Below are positions 1-11,330 of a DNA stretch of 64,000 bases, in pieces (the stretch's first letter is position 1; every line of letters begins with the position of its first letter). Origin of the DNA: Isoetes taiwanensis (taxonomy: Eukaryota > Streptophyta > Lycopodiopsida > Isoetales > Isoetaceae). The position numbers were made by a program, and so were the translations under genes. Location of the stretch: NCBI GenBank assembly GCA_021234155.1, contig JAJEKV010000079.1, positions 3,198,261 through 3,262,260 of the forward strand, in the 5' to 3' direction. The notes under the pieces are model-generated. The model was not told the DNA's origin. It saw nothing but the letters and a program-made list of their open reading frames with translations, and made no database searches.

Positions 1-604
1 TATGTTCTCTTTGTCATTATCTGTTGGTGCAATTATATAAGAAACAATCACATAGTTCCATTTTGTTATTCTCCAAATATGGGGGATCCACCTTTAGTAT
101 AGGAATGCGCCCACAGGGGGAATAGGGTGGCAAAGGACCTTTGACATATGTATGTGGGAATCATTCCTCTCAATAGAAAAATACATCAGCATTAGGTTTT
201 AGATCCCTAGTATTATAGATAGATAGATAGTACATTTTTACGTCATACCACGTGGCAACATCACATAGAGGCATACTACATACCCATCCCATACCCGTCT
301 GAGATTAGGACAAGGAATCAATGTGGTTTGGAAAAAGGTTTAGAATAATGCACATAAGTTGGGATGTTTGAAAAAACACAAACGACACAAACATTGGGTG
401 GGAAGGAATATCCTATTCAGGGAAAACATGCAGTCTATGAGAGAGACAATTCCACCCAGCAAATTCTTTGTGAACTTTTCGAGCTATATATTATGTATTC
501 TCCAGTCTCGTTATTCTTCATTCCTATGGAAAGCCGTCTTCTTTCTCTGTTCCATCTCAACCCTCTTTCTATCCTTCCCATCAGATCCCTTCTTATTTTT
601 CCAT

Positions 605-3043
605 ATGCTCATGGAATCAGCTACAAAAGATGCAGTTTTCGTTCAAGATGGAACACTAGATTTCAAGAACAAGCAAGCAGATAAACAAAAAACCGGTGGA
701 TGGCGAGCTTGCGCTTTCATATTTGGTCAGATCTGTCAACCTGGTTCATTTTTTATAATTTTAAAGTTTTAAATAGAAGGCTTTCTACAGGGAACGAGAT
801 CACAGACAGAATAGCATACTTCGGAGTCCAGGCCAACCTGATCACATATTTGACGGAAGTGATGCATCAAGGGACGCCAAATGCTGCCAGGAATGTAAAT
901 AATTGGAGTGGAACTGTTCTGGTGATAACATTTTTAGGAGCATTTGCTGCAGACACATATTGGGGCCGTTATAAGACTATCATAGTGGCATCTATAGTGT
1001 ATGTATCAGTAAGTAACGTGCCATTTCTATCCTGTATCTCTTTTGCGCCATCCCATGTCTTCATGTATTAGGTTTCTGATTGATCTTTGAAATTAATGCA
1101 TCTCAATTTTTGACCATGTTATTTTTGCAGCCTTTGTTCAGTTTCTTACCTGATCTCAATGCTTATATATCCTGTCTAATCTCAATCTATGATAGACGAT
1201 GACCTAAAATCTCAAATTTGAGGCATAATCTGTGTTTTCTTAATGGGACTCATTCTAACATGATTCTGAAAATGCGAGCGATAAAGTTGATATCCTTATC
1301 AGCTTTGTCATTTGAGTGAATGGTTATGCCTATGGTAACACTTCTACATACATACTATATGTCTTTCATAGCAGCTAATATCTTTCAATCTTGTATGTGC
1401 ATTTATGCTGCCTATGTTCTGCTAATTGATTCTTCTAAGTAACTTTCTTAACTTGTACCAGGGCTTGGGCCTGCTCACTTTCTCGGCCATACCGCATGCA
1501 TTTAGATCGCCAGAATGCAGCCATGGAGCATGTCCTGAAGCTACATCAAGGCAGTTATCAATTCTTTATTTTTCACTTTACCTTGTGGCATTTGGATCTG
1601 GTTGCATGAAGCCATGTGTTTGCTCATTTGGAGCAGACCAATTCGACGAAGCAGATGCCTGTGAAAGCAGAAAGAAGGCATCCTTCTTCAACTAGTGGTT
1701 TTGGGGAGTTCATGTTGGCATTCAGAAGAAAATGTAGGCTGGGGATTGGGTTTTGCAATCCCAACAGGGATGATGGTGCTTGCCATAGCTATTTTCTTGT
1801 CTGGCACGTGTTTTTACAGGTACAACAAACCTACTAGAAGCCCTCTTACTAAGGTTGCTCAGGTGGCACTGGCTGCATTTAAAAAGAGGAAGATCAAAAG
1901 CCCTGCTGACCCTAAACAACTCTATGAAGATCTTAGCATTGGTGCTGGCAAAAGATTGATACCTCACACAGATCAATTTTCGTAAAAAATCCTGAACCCA
2001 TAGTTCTTCATTCAGCTTTATTTCTTCACCAGTTCCAAAACTAGTCTCTTAAACAGTTATGCTCTGAAATACGTCTGGCAAAATAGTTGAATAGTTTCCA
2101 TATGTCTAACTGTTTTTTAATTTCAAGCTACCTTCTTTGGCTCATTCTTGTCTGTCCAGGTATCAACTAACTTATTGATATTTGCATCAGATTTCTGGAC
2201 AAAGCTGCCATTCCAATACAAGGGGATTTAGTGGACTATAAGACAATAAATCCTTGGCGTTTATGCCCATTATCCCAGATAGAGGACACCAAGCTAATCT
2301 TGAGAATGATGCCAATCTGGTTAGCATGCCTTCCGTATTCTATAGCCATAGCTCAAATTGGAACCTTGTTTGTCAGACAAGGAAGCACCATGGAAAGACG
2401 GTTGGGAAAAAAATTCCAAATCCCAGCAGCATCCATGCTCCTATTCAACAGCATCACAGTATTCTGCTTCATCCCCATCTATGATAGAATCTTAGTGCCG
2501 TCATTTAGAAAGATAACAGGTCACAGCAGAGGCTTCAGCCTTTTGCAAAGAATGGGAATTGGAATGTTCATAACCGTCATAGCCATGGCTGCTGCTGCGT
2601 TAACGGAATCAGAACGGCTTCACTCCCCAAAATACCATAGCGGGCTTCATAGAATCACAGTGTTTTGGCTCCTGCCACAGTATTTGATATTGGGTTTAGC
2701 AGAGGTTTTCATCAGTATTGGGCAGATTGAATTTTTCTATGATCAAGCTCCAGATTCCATGAAAAGCCTGGGGACTGCCTTATATTTAGCCAATTTGGGA
2801 GTAGGAAGTTTCTTGAGCAGCATCTTGATAACAGTGGTGAATAGTTGCACAGGCAGAAACGGCGAGCACGCTTGGATTTCCAATAAGCTTGACGAAGGAA
2901 GACTGGATAAATTCTACTGGCTCTTGGCTGGTCTGATAGGGTTTAACACTTGTGTTTTTGTGATCCTGAGCTGTTGGTACAGGTATAAGAATGCCATGAA
3001 TTACATGGTAGCTGATGAACCTAACAAATGTGAGGAATTGTGA
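605..3043 (+). pseudogene. NRT1/PTR-family (NPF) transporter, four exons, exon 3 broken
   Basis: The product resembles proton-coupled 12-helix carriers of nitrate, peptides or hormones. Exons with GT-AG borders fit 605-725, 791-1008, 1462-1981 and 2191-3043; the intron at 1009 has a perfect GTAAGT donor. The start at 605 is followed by the family's KTGGWRACAFIFG segment; 611 is a second in-frame ATG. Exon 2 opens with the proton-coupling motif region, here EITDR instead of the usual ExxER. Exon 3 carries FGADQFDEAD and KKASFFN. Exon 4 carries FLDKAAIP and the C-terminal helices up to a TGA at 3041-3043. Exon 3 has two lesions. A TAG at 1693-1695 sits where the family has Trp after SFFN, and about nine codons between GVHVGI and ENVGWGLGF are missing. 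The frame changes there, and the new frame joins exon 4 correctly. This is probably a recent pseudogene; a local assembly error is the alternative. The subfamily is unresolved. Confidence 0.85.
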
Positions 3044-3224
3044 ATCCTGATATGCATTTGTAAAATTAGAATACAACCATGATGCTGATACGACCTAAGA
3101 CCTAATCAAGATAAAATGCATTCTCACATGCACTAGAACATATAACCATACATTGGCATTGCATGTAATATTTTACACAAAAGAGAGAACGGAAAAACTG
3201 CTATGCCATATCTCAATGCTTAAG

Positions 3225-3400
3225 AAATGGATAAATGTAAAGTATTGTGTCTATTTATGCCAAGGAAAACTTGCAATCTTGTAAAGTACACATGCACCTA
3301 TCATAGTTGTAATTCCAAGCCCTAAGGATTGTGTCTATTTAGGCCAAGGAAAACTTGCTATCGTGTAAAGTAGATATGCACCCATCTCATTCCCTTTATG
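3225..3400. repeat. Imperfect direct repeat 3' of the transporter
   Basis: A unit containing GTGTCTATTTA, GCCAAGGAAAACTTGC and GTAAAGTA occurs at about 3245-3290 and again at about 3328-3372, roughly 85 bp apart. A shorter CATCTCATTCCCTTT motif is also doubled at about 3383-3430. No coding potential is visible. The rest of 3044-4190 contains nothing I recognise. Confidence 0.6.
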
Positions 3401-4190
3401 GCCCTGGCATGCACATATCTCATTCCCTTTGTGACGCTCTTTTCTCCTTCAATTCCCTACTTTATGTCAATATGTTTGTTTACCAATTCCTCACTCATTT
3501 TGACACGAGGTTCCAATTTTTTCTGGTTTACTTTTTACTCATCCATTTCCTCTCTTGGGCATGAATCTTTTGGATTCTTATCGACAACATGGAAACGTGG
3601 GGGCTTAATTTATCTGTGAAATGGAACATGACGCTTCTATATAGTCAACAGGTAAATCTGCTCAATCCCTAGTTTCCATATTGTGGGGGAATGGAACTAG
3701 GTCGCCCATTCTAGGATCGGCTCTGGGCTAACGTCAATCGCAGTAGCCCCTGGAATGCGCTTCCCAGTTTCCATCCCCCATACATTGAATTAAAAGTGCC
3801 CGTTAAAGGAATAAATTTAATTTTGAAGCACTAGCTCACTAACTCAAATTATCGAACGTGGTAAACTTTCAAAGTTTGGACTTTAATTGGTTTTATAAGT
3901 AGATACTTTAATACCTTTTTATCGTATTCAATTGCGATAGCATTCCTCAGTTCAACTAGACATCTGTTCAACGTTTGTAATTTCTTTGCAATGGAAACAA
4001 GCAGGGTTTCCTTCTTGACTGTGAAATCCACAGGCCTTAAACAAATTTTGATGCTACCATTCGACAATGGCGTCTGCACTGTCCAATGCAATTTTCGTTT
4101 AGATCTTTAGGTATGATTGAAATTCTTCGATTGCATGGCAGTTCGTCATGACCATATAACTAAGTACCTAAAGAATAGGAATTTCTAGAA

Positions 4191-4885
4191 TGTGACGTTC
4201 CAGGGAAATATATGCCATAAATACGTATATTTCTAGGTCCGCCACTATACAAGTCTATCCCCATAGCTTTGTATACCATAGGTTAGTGGCATAGGGTGCA
4301 TGTCTAAGTTATTTCTATAACTTAGACAACCATAGGTTAAGACCATTTTCCACGTGGCCTTATCCTATTGGCCACCCGCCACATGGACCTACCTTTTTGG
4401 AGCCACGTGGCAGGTGACATCAACCCTAACCTATAAATGGCCAAACCCTAACCCTAAGCCATTTTTCTGGCTCCAACAGTCTGGGAACTCTTTTCACGCT
4501 CGAAACTCAGTTTCGAGAGCCGTCTGCTGTGGCATAGCCTAGCACAGCAGCCCTCAGAGCGTGTGCGCGTCAAGAGGAGTGGGAGCTACTTCGACCACCT
4601 CGAAGACCATGGAGACGCCGGGAGTAGGAGGGAGTTCCTCAAGAGCAGGTATTTGGATTAGAGTCCTTTGTAGATCATCTGGAAGTTAGGATTCCAAATG
4701 AGTTAGCATTTCGTGTCTCTAGTAGAGCTTTCCTAAACACCTCAGTATAGACCTTGAACATCAATGAACCCTAACTGTAAGTTAGATGTATATGATTAGT
4801 TTTAGATGTTCTTGTGGATATGTGATATTGCTTGATCATGTTTGCTCCTCTTGTATTGGGAAGGGGGGTAGAGACCTAGTAGCCA
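4191..4885 (+). mobile_element. Truncated LTR, same superfamily as the histone-bearing elements
   Basis: It begins TGTGACGTTCCAGGG, the same terminus as the LTRs at 45,961 and 40,923 (minus). It has a TATA-like CCTATAAATGG at about 4429 followed by a telo-box-like AAACCCTAACCCTAA. It reaches the TTGTATTGGGAAGGGG / GGTAGAGACCT block (4851-4877) shared with the other LTRs in the window. It then stops abruptly where the minus-strand gypsy element begins, so only the first 0.7 kb of an LTR of about 1.6 kb is present. Confidence 0.7.
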
Positions 4886-5759
4886 TTACTTAGTAGCATT
4901 TTCAGCTTCAAACCTATGTTCCTCTAATTGCAGCAACCTGGCAAATCGATCTTTGAGTGCCTCTTCCATTTCCAAGTTAATCTTGTATGCCAGTCTCAAA
5001 GATGGTAACTCAAGCTCCACTGGAACAACTGATTCTATCCCATACACCAAACTGAAAGGTGTGTGCCTGGTAGCTGTTTTTACTGTAGTTCTGTAGGCCC
5101 ACAATGCATCATATAATTTAACATGCCAATCTCTTTTAGAAATATCTATGGTCTTCTGCAGAATTGACTTGAGCACTTTATTGGTGGATTCTGCCTGACC
5201 ATTCCCTTGAGGATAATAAGAGGAGCTTTTCACATGCTTCACCTTAAGTGTGGTTAGCAAAGTTGCAATAACTTCATTAATGAATTGACTGCCCCTATCT
5301 ATCAGCTTAAATGGAATACAAAACCTGGCACATATATTCTCATCCAAAAATCTTAATGTGATTAAGGCATTAGCTTGTCTCAGAGGTGCTGCCTCAGCCC
5401 ATTTGGTGAAATAATCTGCTGCAACAAGCACACTCATGTTGAGCTGAAGAGGGAGGATCTATAGGGTCAATGAAATCCAAACTCCACACTTGGAATGGTC
5501 CAAGTGAAGTTATAGCTGTGAGAGGTGCAGGTTGCAGAATTCTTTTGCCAAATATTTGGCACTTGTGACAACTTCTGATTTTCTCATAACAATCTTTGTG
5601 AAGTGTAGGCCAGAAGTAAGACCTTAATATTTTCTTAGCTGCTGTGTCAGCTGCATAATATCCTCCACATACTCCATCATGACAAGCCTCCATTACCAAA
5701 TCTGCCTCCTCTTTGTCCACACACCTCATTAGTACTCCTTCCTTGTCAACCCTGCACAA
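4886..5759 (-). pseudogene. Integrase of the Tat-like element, frameshifted
   Basis: The integrase would insert element DNA into the genome. The zinc-binding part lies at about 5594-5700. It has His then the C-x2-C pair (SCHKCQ), but the second His of the HHCC finger is replaced (CGGYYAAD where the family has GGH). The catalytic core shows the first Asp in WSLDFIDP, the second in LIDRGSQF and Glu in GNGQAESTNK. A frameshift at about 5430 moves the reading from the SSAQHE frame to the VLVAADYFTKWAEA frame. No chromodomain is seen. It ends near 4886, next to the interrupted LTR. Confidence 0.8.
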
Positions 5760-5810
5760 GACATCATTTATAAGTCTAAATTTGCTGCATTTTTCCTTGA
5801 ATCTTCTTTG

Positions 5811-6450
5811 CTAGCTGGCATTTAGTTCTTGAGGCAGCTCTCCAAATTCCAGGTACCTTCTGATTTCTTCCTGCCAATCTGCTTCTTTCATATAAGAAAC
5901 AACTAAGTTAGCATTCACAATATTTTCACATTCTTCTAAACCTTCTTGGTCCTCATGTTTGAAGAGAGCATAAGGAAGATAAGCACTGGGATCCTCAAAT
6001 GTTTTGATCGCCTTCACACTTAAGTTGTATGTCTGGACTTTACAAGCCCATTTGTAAATCTTAACTTTGTGTCGATTTTTAGCAAACAGCAGGGACATAG
6101 GATCCTGTCTCATCATGACTTGAATTTCACTATTTTGAAAGATGTGGCCTTGTCTATCTATCAGAAATATGAGAGCAGCTGCACTTTTCTCAAGTCTAGA
6201 GTATCTGAATTCTGTATCTTACCAACTTTTACTTGCAAAAGTGATGGTCATGTTTTCTTGCAGCAAAGCTGCCCCTATGGCTCTTTTTGTGATGCTTATG
6301 TAAGCTTGAAAGGGTTTTGAGGGATCAGGAGGTTTTAGCAAGGTTAATTCACAAATTGCTTGAATTATCTGATCAAAATCCTCTTGACAATGATCATTCC
6401 AATTTACAGGGATATGCTTACTTTCTTGCTTTGTGAACTTTCCTATCTTT
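5811..6450 (-). pseudogene. Native gypsy RNase H and connection region
   Basis: On the minus strand the DNA encodes HCQEDFDQIIQAICE, then KPFQAYISITKRAIGAALLQ, then ASKSW followed by a stop, then RYSRLEKSAAALIF. This is the usual Ty3/gypsy RNase H order: Asp-containing strand, GAAL-Q, Y-S-E-K. The first catalytic position reads YISITK rather than the common Y-x-x-D-A-S. The segment 5811-6116 continues with the RNase H tail (DPMSLLFAKNR) and a linker to integrase. Confidence 0.65.
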
Positions 6451-6451
6451 G

Positions 6452-7310
6452 TTAGATTAGATCTATGATTGAACCGACTGTGTGAGAAAAATGTGGCACG
6501 TACATCCTAAGGAAACTTGTCATTCCTAAAAAGCTTTTTACCTGCTTGTTGGTTTTAGGTGGAGTGAGCCTTTTCAGAGCCTGCACTTTACTTTCAGCAA
6601 CTTGAATACCTCCTCTTGATATCTCATGCTCTAGCAGATCTCCTTTGGAGCATAAAAACATGCATTTCTTGGGATTTAGACTTACTCCCCCTTTTCTGCA
6701 CATAGTAGAAAGTTTGATCAGATAATTCAAATGATCATTCATAACAGTTCCCAGGCAAAGATCATCTAAAAAAGCTCTGAACAAATGTGAAGGCATTTCT
6801 TTGAATATGGAATCCATTGCTCTTTGAAATGTAGTTGAAGCATTCACTAAGCCAAAAGGCATCCTCTTCATGGCAAAGGTGCCCCAAGGTGTAATAAATG
6901 CTGTCTTAGGCTGATCTTCCTCCTTGATGCTAATTTGATTAAATCAAGAATGAGTAGATTTCTTTTCCAGACACAACATGTAAAACTTGTTCCAAAAAAG
7001 GTAGGGGGTAGCAGTCTTTTATAGTAGCCTTATTCAGGTCTCTATAATCAATGCAAATCCTTATAGTTTGGTTCTTTTTTTCAACTGGCACAATGCAGGA
7101 CAACCAATCAGGATTTACTATTTCTGCTATGACACCCGCATCCTTCATTTTAAAAAGTTCTTCTTTTATCAGATCAAGCAAAGCAACATTTATCCTTCTC
7201 AACTTCTGCACTACAGGTTTTTCATTTTCCTTAATTCTTATCTCAAATTCACAAACCTTCCTGTCAACACCAACCAACTCTTTGTAGTCCAAGCAAAAAT
7301 ATCCTTCCAT
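6452..7310 (-). pseudogene. Reverse transcriptase of the Tat-like element
   Basis: The N-terminal half (7310-6939) has the fingers and palm motifs GVIAEIVNPDWLSCIV, IRICIDYRDLNKAT and YPLPFLEQVL. The second half (6871-6452) has MPFGLVNASTTFQRAM, the catalytic box as FLDDL (usual Y-x-D-D), and SFLGMTSFLRMYVPHF from the thumb. About 70 bp with a frameshift separates the halves where the first catalytic Asp strand should be. It is inactive as it stands. Confidence 0.8.
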
Positions 7311-7321
7311 TCCTCAAAGAT

Positions 7322-7990
7322 TTAAGTAACTTTACCTTCATCTTCTATTTTGAAAAGATCTCCAACATATAAAATTCTTTCTTGGCCATTCTTTTCTACC
7401 TTTATCTCCCCTACCTGCTTTTCATTGCTTGCATTGATCACCAGAATGGGATGTAGTTGCTTCAAGTCTTCCTCTTCCAGCTCTTCTTCTCTGATTGCTC
7501 CCTCAGATAAATGCTCAAGTAGAACATTTTTGCACAAGGCATCTGCTTCAGCATTCAAATTCCTTGTTACATGTTGCAGCTCCCAAGTCTTGAAACTTGC
7601 AAGTTCCTCCATAGCCTAGTCTCTGAGTATTATCATTTCCTTCTGTTTGGCTTGATATTCACCTGAAATCTGCCTGCAAACCAATTGAGAATCACGAAAG
7701 ATGACAATGTTAGTTATGCCAATATGCTTAGCTTCCTGAAGCCCTGCAATAATTGCCTTATATTCAACCATGTTTGTTGTGGTATCGGGATGAATCCTAC
7801 CAATCTTGGCCAAGAGCCTACTGTTTTTGTCTTTCATAATGGCAGCAGAGGAAGCAATGTTTAGTTTTTTAGATTTCGCATTTGAGATAGCAATGGACAT
7901 CTCATACTCACCAAAGAGGTTTGGCACCAGCAGATCTTCTTCGACAAAGTTGATAGACTCAAACTCACCTAACTTATTTAGGAGAGTCAC
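7322..7990 (-). pseudogene. Archaeal-type RNase H between protease and RT
   Basis: Two minus-strand pieces in the same order as a type-I archaeal-like RNase H: 7990-7616 with SSAAIMKDKN, TTTNMVEYKAIIAGLQEA (catalytic Glu) and IVIFRDSQLVCRQISGEY (catalytic Asp), then 7612-7322 with LQHVTRNLNAEADALCK (the H-x-x-R-x-x-N-x-x-A-D-A-L terminus). A stop lies between the pieces. In Tat/Ogre elements as generally described, this extra RNase H follows RT-RNase H. Here it sits upstream of RT. Confidence 0.75.
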
Positions 7991-8058
7991 TGTTTTCTTG
8001 CCATCTGATATTGTGCATTCTCCTTTTGACCAAATTGGTCCGCATCAATCAGGGACAA

Positions 8059-8610
8059 CTATCTTCCTAAGATCAGGTCATATATATCTATCTTGTCACC
8101 CATTCCTTCAAAGGCTACCACCACAAAGTTAGCAGCAACCACAATTCCTTCAACATTTATCAAAACATTGCTAAGTATGCCTAAAGGTTTTATTTTTGAA
8201 TTTGAGAAAGATTTTAACACCATAGGTGCCTTCCTATCGACTTCCAGACCACACATTCTCATTACATGATGAGGCATCACATTTAAAGGAGATCCCCCAT
8301 CTAGCAGCACTTTAGTTAGAGTTTTCTTGCCTATCTTAGCTGCACATGTGAAAGCATCTGGGTCATATTCATTTTGTACAAGCATTTGTTCACCAATGTG
8401 ACCTGTAAGAGCTACTTGTTCTTCTTGTGATAGATGTGCCTGCTCTTCTTTGGTCATACTAAGTATCTTTTCTCTATAAGAAGGTGCAATCCTCAGTAAT
8501 GTGAGCAGATCTACACTTACTTTAGCATTCTTCATTAAATAATCAAATTTATCATGCTCTTTGTCTTTCTTAGCATATTTTTGGTGGGGAGAGATAGGTA
8601 TGATTGACAC
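8059..8610 (-). pseudogene. Aspartic protease of the Tat-like element
   Basis: A retropepsin would process the Gag-Pol polyprotein. The active-site region reads KVLLDGGSPLNVMP, the DGGS variant common in plant Tat/Athila relatives rather than DTGS. It is followed by the flap region and the YDLILGR terminus. The reading frame is open for 183 codons but is cut off from gag and RT by stops on both sides. Confidence 0.75.
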
Positions 8611-8706
8611 AACTTGATCAGTAGCAAATCTAACTGAGGTAGAGGGATTTGGTTCGGGGCAAATCGATTAGCAGAACTTGGTTCAGTGGCTTTGGTTTCA
8701 TCCTGT

Positions 8707-9774
8707 CTAGCAAAATACTCTTACACTGCACCTTTCCTCATAATGCCCAATTGCCTTGCAAAAGGCACAGATTGGGCACTCCTTTCTAAAATGACCCCTT
8801 TTCCCACATTTTGTGCATGACCTATACCAACAATAGTAAGAAGAGTGAGTATCTCTTTGACAATGTGCACAAGGTGGATAAGTCTTCTTCTCAGGCCTCG
8901 AAGTTTTCATTTCTTGAAGTTGTTTTGTGACCTCCAACAATGCCTCAGATACTTTTGAGATTTCTGCTCTGACTTCAGCTACAGGACTGGTTGCATCCTC
9001 TATTTTTGGCTCTTTTTTTTCCTTCTGGACATCATACATTGGCACTGGACCAGATCCCATGTGTTCTGGCTCATAATCTGGAAAGAAAGGATCATTAGTT
9101 ATGTGTACATCATCAGGAAGATAAGAAGAAACATTGGCAATCTCAATAGCTTTAGTGAAGGCCTTGTGTATGGTGTCAAAGCCCTCCTGCTTCTGGAGCT
9201 TATACATTTTTCTATAGACCCTAGGCCTGCTGCTAAGACCTCTTATAAAACATGCCACCAAGTGAAGAGTGTGCTTTGGAACATGGTTACTTTGGCATAT
9301 GGAATCTCTCAACATACTGATGAACAATTTCTCCCAGCTTTATGCTGAAAGACTGCAATTCAAAGACCAAATTCTGACCAAATCTCTCCAAGAATTGTTT
9401 CTCAATTTCTTCCCAGATGTTCACACCTGTGCTGATCACATATTCAAGCCAAGCCCTTACCTCATCATTCTTGAAGCACTTTTTGAACTCTGAGACTTGC
9501 TTCCCTTTTTGTAACCATAGTCTGAGTAGTATCCCTCAAAGGTCTTTAGGAAATTGTTAGCATTGATACTCGAGTCAAAGATAAGAGGAGGAATAGGCAT
9601 GTTAAGCTCAAAATATTGCATACCTGCATTACCTTGACTTGTTGATCCAAGCTGTGCTACAGGCACACCTATATTTTCTTGTAGTTCAGTGTGTACTTGC
9701 TCAGCAGCATCATCACTTCTCCTTGGAGCCATGAGTTCCACAAGATCCAGGTGAGATCTTAGTAGGACCTCCAA
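8707..9774 (-). pseudogene. Gag with zinc knuckles, frameshifted
   Basis: Gag forms the particle and binds element RNA. The N-terminal piece (9774-9457) holds FLKTFEGYYSDYGY of the capsid-like region. The second piece (9327-8707) holds the rest plus the nucleocapsid, with two clear CCHC knuckles (CTKCGKRGHFRKEC and CAFCKAIGHYEERC) and a third Cys-rich stretch, CAHCQRDTHSSYYC. A frameshift between 9457 and 9330 separates the two parts. Confidence 0.8.
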
Positions 9775-9790
9775 AATGTTGAAGGTATTC

Positions 9791-10640
9791 CTGGCAAAAC
9801 CTTCAACTTTTGTGGTTTAGAACCTCCAGATTGCTTAAGGCAACCACTCTGTGTGACAGGATTTCAAGAAAAATGCCTGAACAACAGCGTATCAGTGCTT
9901 TCCCAAATTAAATAAAAGACTGACTCAGCAAGAATGATGCCATTTGCAGGCAAAATGAGATTTGACCATTGAGAAAAAAAAGAATTTGATAGAGACTTCT
10001 CATTTGGAGACCGGTTATGTACATTCTTGCTTGAATCTGCCTTTCGAGCATCAGAATCAATGGATTACCTGAGGCTACCATTATTTTTATTGATTTGAAG
10101 ACTGACTTGATCCTGTGCCCAGGACTACAGGGCTTGGGATCCTGTTTATTGATTGTCTGATTCTGTCATGAATGAAAATCCAATCCTTAGTGAATATGTA
10201 CAGAAGTTTTTTTCGCCTAAAGCCCTCAAAAAACTTCTGTGCAATTTTCCCCTTTCAAAATGCCCTGTTTCATCCTGTTCTTGGCAAATCTGGGCCAGAA
10301 TCTTGTCTTTTTGTTTAATTATTGAGTTCTTGGTGTAATGTAGGCAGATCCGAAGGCATTTCATCATGATTAAGTGGTTAAATCTGGTTAAACTGCCGGA
10401 CCTTGGCATGACAGGGGATTTAGGATTCTTGAGAGAATTCTCGATATATCCCATAGGCGTTTATAGAAGAGTCAGCCTGGGTATATAAGGAATAGCACAA
10501 TAAGCATTATTAAACTGAGGTGCTATGCCCACCACCGATTCGGTCCGCTATCACCCCACACCCACACCGTGTACCATGTGGCGGGGGTTGATTGGACGTG
10601 GAGAATCTAGGCCCGGGGAGGGTTAGAAAGGAAAAAAAAA
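9791..10640. other. Unresolved flank of the Tat-like element
   Basis: This stretch should contain the 5' LTR of the minus-strand element. A possible left border TGTTGAAGG occurs at 9777 beside the end of gag, but no inverted matching end is visible. A TATA-like GTATATAAGG at about 10,480 points the opposite way. No gene is seen. Confidence 0.3.
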
Positions 10641-10799
10641 ATTAGTTCCTAGAGTCTGGCACGTTTCCCAAGAAACCAAAAATATCGGTCTAAATAGGCC
10701 CTTTTTTGAAAATTCTTTTTTGCAAACAGAATCTTTTAGATGCTTTATGCCATGGGAGAATCTTTTTTGCAAAATAGGCTCTTTGACTTTTGGACTCAA

Positions 10800-11330
10800 T
10801 GTGGGATGATAACATGATGAGGTGGCAAGAGGGGAGGGTGAGTTGACAAGGTGAAGGTTATCTTTTTTCTAGTCAAAACTTTTGATGAGGTGGAAGTGAT
10901 GAGTGTGACACGTGTGTGGTGATGTGGAGGTGTTGGTGATGATGTGGCATGACAACATGTCCCCTTAATGGTCTATACAACTTGTTTTGGAGAATTTTGA
11001 GGAGAATGGACTTTTAATGAGGGTGACATGTGTATGGTGTGACATGGCAATGGTAATGATGTGTATGATGATTTGGCAACTTTTGAGTGATGACATGGGT
11101 CAATTTGATACTAATGCATATAAAATTGCAAAGTCCAGGCAACAATTTGATACTTTGACTTTTGTTACTTCCCATAGGAATTTTTGCACCTTCCCATTTT
11201 GACTTGTAGAGAGAGAATTTGACCCTAGACCATGTAGGTGGCCAAATTAAGTGGAATTTTGTGCTTTTGCAAGATGATGGTGGCATGGTGGACGTGTGAG
11301 GTGTGAATGGTGTATGAAAGACATGTTTTG
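10800..11330. repeat. GT-rich degenerate repeat tract
   Basis: The plus strand is dominated by imperfect GATG(A)TGG, GTGTGACATG and GATGTGGCATGAC words. Open frames across it are low-complexity by-products. From 11,331 to 14,678 I see no recognisable gene; short open frames there show no family resemblance. Confidence 0.5.

Larger units (their letters stand above)
4886..9790 (-). mobile_element. Decayed Ty3/gypsy element with an extra RNase H (Tat-like)
   Basis: Read on the minus strand the order is gag (9774-8707), protease (8610-8059), archaeal-type RNase H (7990-7322), reverse transcriptase (7310-6452), native RNase H (about 6450-5811) and integrase (5759-4886). Stops and frameshifts separate most domains, so it cannot be autonomous. 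The DGGS-type protease and the second RNase H point to the plant Tat/Ogre group. No LTR was found on the left. On the right, TGTTGAAGG at 9777 may start an LTR, but I could not find a matching end. Confidence 0.8.

Noticed and set aside
4440-4460. Telomere-like AACCCTAACCCTAA
   Set aside because: Only two units, located just after the TATA-like box of an LTR; better read as a telo-box than as telomeric repeat.
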